60,000 nucleotides of DNA. It comes from Liolophura sinensis (lineage: Eukaryota > Mollusca > Polyplacophora > Chitonida > Chitonidae). The DNA is taken from assembly GCF_032854445.1 (NCBI RefSeq), contig NC_088305.1, forward strand, positions 23,843,400 through 23,903,399. The letters run 5' to 3'. Below, piece after piece: positions 57,190 through 60,000 of this stretch (positions within the stretch are counted from its first letter, which is position 1; each line of letters starts with the position of its first letter). The notes beneath the pieces are model-generated. The model made no database searches. It was not told the origin of the DNA and worked only from the letters and a program-made list of their open reading frames with translations. The translations under genes were made by a program, and so were the position numbers.

Positions 57190-58815
57190 TTTTACTGTGT
57201 TCGGTTTTTGTATGGTTCAATATGATACTACTGTGTTAGGTTCAGTATGGTACAACTGTATTAGGTTCAGTTTGGTACAAGTGTGTTAGGTCCAGTATGG
57301 TACTACTATGTTAGGTTCAGCATGGTACTACTGTGTTAGGTTCAATATGGTACAACTGTGTTAGGGTCAATATGATACCACTGTGTTAGGTTCAGTACTG
57401 TACTACTGTGTTAGGTTCAGTACGGCACAACTGTGTTAGGTTCAGTTTGGTACAATTGTTTTAGGTTCAGTACCGTACTACTGTGTTAGTTTTCAGTTTG
57501 GTACAACTGTGTTAGGTTCAGTATGGTACAACTGTGTTAGATCCAGTATGGTACAACTGTGTTAAGTCCAGTATGGTACAACTGTGTTAGGATCATTATG
57601 GCACATCTGTGTTGGGTTCAGTATGGTACCATTGTGTTGGGTTCAATATGGTGCAACTGTGTTAGGTTCAATATGGTACAACTGTGTGAGGTGTAGTTTG
57701 TGCAATTGTGTTAGGTTCAATACTGTACAACTGTGTTAGGTTTAGTATGGCACAACTGTGTTAGGTTCAGTATGGTACCACTGTGTTTGGTTCAATATGG
57801 TACAAGTGTGTAAGGTTCAGTATGATACAACTATATTAGGTTCAATGTGGTACTACTGTGTCAGGTTCAATATTGTACCACTGTGTTGGGTTCAATATGG
57901 TACAAGTGTGTAAGGTTCAGTATGGTACAACTGTGTCAGGCTCAATATTGTACTACAGTGATAGGTTCAGTGTGGTACAACTGTGTTAGATTCAATGTGG
58001 TACAACTGTGCTAGGTTCAGTATGGTACAACTGTGTAAGGTCCAGGTATGGTACAACTCTGTTAGGTTCAGCATGGTACAGCTATTCAAGGTTCAGTATG
58101 GTACAAATGTGTCAGGCTCAGTATTGTACTACATGTACTGTGTTAGGTTCAGTATGTACAACTGTGTTAGATTTAATACGGTACAACTGTGTTAGTTTCA
58201 ATGAGGTACAACTATGTGAGATTTAATATGGTGCAACTCGGTTAGGTTCAGTATAGTACAACTGTGTAAGTTCAATATGGTACAATTGTGTTAGGTTTAA
58301 TATGGTACAACTGTGTTAGGTTCAATGTGGTACAGTTGTGTTAGATTCAATATGGCACAACTGTGTTAGGTTCAGTATGGTACAATTGTGTTATGTTCAA
58401 TACCGTACAACTGTGTTATGTTCAATACCGTACAACTTTGTTAGGTTTAATATGGTACAACTGTGTTACATCTAATACTGTACAACTGTGTTAGGTTCAA
58501 TGTGGTGCAGCTGTGTTAGGTTCAGTGTGGTGCAGCTGTGTTAGGTTCAATATGGTACAACCGTGTTAGGTTCAATATGGTACAACTGTGTTATGTTCAG
58601 TACCGTACAACTGTGTAAGGTTCAGTATGGTACAATTGCGTTAGGTTCAGTATGGTACAACTGTGTTAGGATCAATACGGTACAGCTGTGTTAGATTCAA
58701 TTGAGTACCACTTTGTTAGTTTTAATGTGGTACTACCCTGTTAAGTTCAGTATAGTACTACTGTGTTAGCTTCAATATGGTACCACTATGTCAAGTTCAG
58801 TATAGTAGTATGGTG
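57190..58815 (+). repeat. 25-bp minisatellite, about 64 copies
   Basis: Unit TTCAGTATGGTACAACTGTG plus TTAGG (25 bp). Variants: TTCAATATGG, GTACCACTG, GTACTACTG. Strongly asymmetric in base composition. Weak 70-72-codon frames within it are artefacts of the repeat. Confidence 0.97.
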
Positions 58816-58969
58816 GGTATGATATCAAAACAGTATCGTCACGACACCATCTCCCTCCTTATCCCCACCCACGACACAGTAGACTGACACATGTTATACA
58901 GGTCCACAAATGCTTTTGTCATCTACATGTGTGTCTTGGCATGAACACGTGTGCGTTTGCCTTTGCACG

Positions 58970-59200
58970 TAATTTTAGACCAGTGACGTCAAATAAATTG
59001 CAATTAACCTGGTTTTACTGAACCCATGGTGCTTGGGGGTGTGTAATTTGCTAGCATTTATCCATTTACATGGACAGTTATTAGAATAAAACCATAATTG
59101 AAGTAAATTGAAAAGAGTCGGATTTCACCACCTACCTGTGACCTTTTGCCAGGTATCACACCGTCGTCGTTGCTCTGGTTATTCTCTCTATGTTGTACAT
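58970..59200 (+). repeat. Dispersed repeat, diverged copy
   Basis: About 80% match to 12950-13195: TTTTAGACCAGTGACGTCAA, GCAATTAACCTGGTTTTACT, CCATGGTGCTTGGGGGTGTG, AGAATAAAACCATAATTGAA, GTGACCTTTTGCCAGGTATC. Shows the element also occurs outside the duplicated units. Confidence 0.75.
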
Positions 59201-60000
59201 CTTAATTATATTGGCAAATCACGTAGGTGTCATGACTATTTATATGTATTTAATACGTTATAGTATTTCTAAATCGTATTACCTGCACTGCATTACGTTT
59301 TACAACCGTGGAGTACAGCCCCGGATCCGTGTCGTGTCCACAGCCTCTGGTTCAGTGTACTGCTGACTGGGTTCGTACTTCACCCCAAAGATCAAAGTCC
59401 AAATATCGATACACAAACAGAACAGCAGTGTGTTCGTGTACATGAAAACTCGTAAATACAGTGTATTTGTCTTCAAGTAGACAAGAAACCAAACAGCAGA
59501 TAAAGTCAGTTAACACTCACACACATTTTCCCCTTACAATCGTATATATCCATAAACAGAGCTATAGGCCTACTAACACCTCAAACAGGACGTTCGCTCT
59601 GCTGTCTTCCGAGTGATTCGCGCAATCTCGTACGATAAACGTTACAGCTTCCCGGGTTCACGTTGTCGTTCTCAGAGATATAACCGGCCTTCCTACAACA
59701 CCGCAAAACACCGTACGTCGTCGTACAGCTTGGCATTTCGCCCATAGGGAACTAATACACCCTATAGCACGTGAGCCTTGAGTGTTTTAAAATCCATACA
59801 AAATGAAATTGCGACAGGTGCGCCAGATATACCAGTTAGCATATCAGTGGAGCATGTACATATATACTGTATGCCGCTCGAACCTTGTTAAAATTGCAAT
59901 CTTTAATGATCACGTGACATGTTCAGATTAAGTCAGTTATGGCTCCACCTGAGCTCTGTATATCTGTATATCACATATATACGTTATATCATGAGTTAGG
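59201..60000. other. No supported gene
   Basis: A minus-strand frame from about 59504 to the TAA at 59300-59302 has a hydrophobic segment (TLLFCLCIDIWTLIFGV) and no internal stop; it could be a terminal exon of a membrane protein extending out of the window, but nothing else supports it. Confidence 0.3.

Noticed and set aside
59300-59504. Minus-strand terminal exon of a membrane protein (hydrophobic TLLFCLCIDIWTLIFGV)
   Set aside because: No recognisable family, no confirmed splice acceptor, and the rest of any gene would lie elsewhere; kept only as a note.

Overview
This is nuclear DNA from a metazoan. It has AT-rich intergenic sequence, GT-AG introns, many interspersed SINEs and foldback elements, and many minisatellites. 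The commonest SINE has a tRNA-like head and a tail reading 'ATAAGTGAAATATTCTTGAGTACGGCGTAAAACACCAATCAAATAAATAAA'-like sequence in short pieces; together with a second repeat ending in (CACT)n this points to a lophotrochozoan, most likely a mollusc. I cannot name the species. There are no bacterial operons, rRNA genes or CRISPR arrays.

The only convincing host genes are three intact three-exon copies of core-1 beta-1,3-galactosyltransferase (C1GALT1 / T-synthase, family GT31). Copies A (5931-10323) and B (21115-26931) lie on the + strand; copy C (45888-48501) lies on the - strand, tail-to-tail with B. All three share exon phases, identical exon 2 (653 nt) and exon 3 (153 nt) lengths, and a CCAAT motif 25-30 bp before the ATG. 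They encode 374-377 aa type II Golgi enzymes predicted to add galactose to O-linked GalNAc (Tn antigen) to make core-1 mucin-type O-glycans.

Copies A and B sit in a tandem segmental duplication: unit A is 1481-17334 and unit B is 17335-35043. The junction lies inside a 31-bp C-rich minisatellite that ends each unit. Coding sequences of A and B differ at about 1% of sites, so the duplication is recent or is an uncollapsed haplotype. The units differ by several large indels and by minisatellite copy number. Copy C is an older paralogue with a very short first intron.

Right of unit B, the 31-bp minisatellite is interrupted by a decayed Mutator-like (MULE) transposon with recognisable terminal inverted repeats and a target duplication; that transposon is itself split by a SINE. 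Then come a degenerate minisatellite, an 85-90-bp tandem repeat, a 46-bp minisatellite (39.87-41.6 kb), gene C, a SINE, a three-copy 57-bp repeat with CTCF-like motifs, a decayed Penelope-like reverse-transcriptase element (51.06-53.26 kb, - strand), a foldback MITE, more SINEs, an inverted-repeat-bounded segment (56.4-57.0 kb) and a 25-bp minisatellite (57.2-58.8 kb).

I found no novel multi-gene system. The interesting material is the young C1GALT1 cluster with altered cysteines, the exactly resolvable duplication junction, and the nested transposon history.
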